DNA from: an uncultured Verrucomicrobia subdivision 3 bacterium
GTDB taxonomy: Bacteria; Verrucomicrobiota; Verrucomicrobiae; Limisphaerales; UBA11358
Assembly: GCA_903921455.1 (NCBI GenBank)
Contig: CAIXPZ010000314.1
Location: forward strand, 1-23,244
Length of the DNA: 23,244 bases
Direction of reading: 5' to 3'
The notes below the pieces were generated by a model. That model saw only the letters and a list, made by a program, of their open reading frames with translations, did no database searches and was not told the DNA's origin. The position numbers and the translations under genes are program-made. This document shows positions 22,769 to 23,244 of this stretch, one piece after another (the first letter of the stretch is position 1; each line of letters begins with the position of its first letter).

Positions 22769-22790
22769 GGCGCGCCGGGGATGGCGCGCC
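22769..22790. repeat. GGCGCGCC hairpin, REP-like
   Basis: Two copies of the self-complementary octamer GGCGCGCC are separated by GGGGAT, so the 22-base stretch can form a stable hairpin. There is no T-tract on either side (CTGCCAGCC to the right, GTTGGCA on the other strand), so a terminator is unlikely. It may be a copy of a dispersed intergenic repeat. Confidence 0.55.
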
Positions 22791-22870
22791 CTGCCAGCCT
22801 GATTTGTTCATCGGACAATCCGTGAAAATTCAGTGTTCATTCCCGCGCCAGTAATTACCATGGGCGCACG

Positions 22871-23244
22871 ATGAGCAAGTTGCTGTTGATTGATGATGAG
22901 GAGGACGTGCGGTATTCGCTGCAACGCATCCTCGCCTCGGAGGAAATTGAACTCGCCACCGCCGCCAGCGGCGAAGAGGGCTTGAAGGTCATCCCCAAGT
23001 TCAAGCCCGACCTCGTGCTGATGGACGTGCGCATGACCGGCATGACGGGCATGGAGACGCTCCGCAAAATCCGCGCGAGCGACCCCAAGCTGCTCGTCAT
23101 CCTCATGACCGCCTACGGCACCACGCAGACCGCCATCGAGGCGATGAAACTCGGCGCCTACGATTATCTGCTCAAGCCGTTCGACATCCCCAAGCTCACG
23201 GAGGTCATCGCCAACGCGCTCAAGGCCGCGCGCGACATGAAGCA
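22871..23244 (+). CDS. NtrC-like response regulator, receiver domain (cut by window end)
   Basis: The visible 124 residues are a complete CheY-like receiver: acidic D8/D9 (LLIDDEEDVR), phosphoacceptor D52 (LVLMDVRMTGMTG), T80 (ILMTAYG) and K102 (LLKPFD). The phrase TTQTAIEAMKLGAYDYLLKPFD is typical of NtrC/AtoC-family regulators, which continue with a sigma-54-activating AAA+ ATPase and a Fis-type DNA-binding domain; this part lies outside the window, so it is inference. ATG at 22871 is chosen because the nearer upstream ATG (22859) runs into TGA after four codons. No Shine-Dalgarno is visible. No partner kinase is adjacent in the window. Confidence 0.88.
   Translation, partial: MSKLLLIDDEEDVRYSLQRILASEEIELATAASGEEGLKVIPKFKPDLVLMDVRMTGMTGMETLRKIRASDPKLLVILMTAYGTTQTAIEAMKLGAYDYLLKPFDIPKLTEVIANALKAARDMK

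Larger units (their letters stand above)
22338..22870. other. 530-base gap before the response regulator gene
   Basis: No conventional gene is seen. The left part (22338-22467) shows nothing I can interpret. The middle (22468-22626) holds a 21-bp phased repeat with a possible short reading frame. The right part (22627-22870) contains a GC-rich stretch with a GGCGCGCC inverted repeat and no convincing promoter or Shine-Dalgarno for the response regulator. Confidence 0.7.

Noticed and set aside
22546..22818. 90-residue minus-strand frame ending WISRVSVRISCISIWIG
   Set aside because: Its periodic end is the reverse reading of the 21-bp repeat; the start region lies in the GC-rich hairpin stretch and shows no protein features.
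22859..22873. Upstream ATG before the response regulator
   Set aside because: ATGGGCGCACGATGA stops after four codons; it overlaps the real start but nothing shows it is a functional leader peptide.

Overview
The window looks like a GC-rich chromosomal segment from a Verrucomicrobiota bacterium, probably near the Pedosphaera/Limisphaera group. This is inferred from protein style, not from a marker-gene comparison. The clues are a pseudopilin-like protein with the [20 protein letters not shown] leader typical of this phylum, a secreted LamG protein with an N-terminal DGSRVVG module, a nuclease ending in a STNL...FYRVQNP tail, and many Ala/Pro-rich secreted proteins. No phage, insertion sequence, CRISPR array or rRNA was seen.

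Layout. Nearly all genes lie on the minus strand. From left to right: a short, apparently C-terminally truncated pseudopilin-like protein (102-677); a plus-strand LamG protein (941-2068); a small secreted EF-hand protein with its own terminator (2111-2449); a minus-strand run transcribed as cyclic-nucleotide-sensing histidine kinase, mutL and a zinc-ribbon peptide (5897 down to 2585); a plus-strand tRNA-Asp with a near-consensus promoter (6123-6244); a predicted beta-barrel outer membrane protein; a HAD phosphatase; a secreted NUC1-type nuclease with an IPT/TIG domain; nth coupled by a 4-nt overlap to a lipoate-ligase-like gene; and a terminator that separates these from an uncharacterised 761-residue EF-hand membrane protein.

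Further right come an alpha/beta hydrolase overlapping ablA (lysine 2,3-aminomutase, which has its own promoter), a secreted protein of unknown function coupled to an FmdB-type zinc ribbon, a membrane-anchored coiled-coil protein, a parvulin-type periplasmic prolyl isomerase, and serA with a good promoter. After serA there is a small two-helix membrane protein and a 530-base gap. The window ends inside a plus-strand NtrC-like response regulator.

How the genes fit together. DNA repair genes (mutL, nth) and envelope genes (prolyl isomerase, coiled-coil protein, beta-barrel, pseudopilin) are interleaved with housekeeping metabolism (serA, ablA, lipoate ligase). The serA to 449-aa gene block could be one transcript because its gaps are short (35-46 nt) or overlapping. 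Most start codons lack a visible Shine-Dalgarno sequence.

The least expected structures are three. A perfectly phased 21-bp repeat in the gap before the response regulator (22489-22623) reads as heptapeptides whose clearest pair differs mainly at synonymous positions. A five-run G-quadruplex-like 7-bp repeat sits inside the mutL linker. The 761-residue EF-hand membrane protein belongs to no family I can name.
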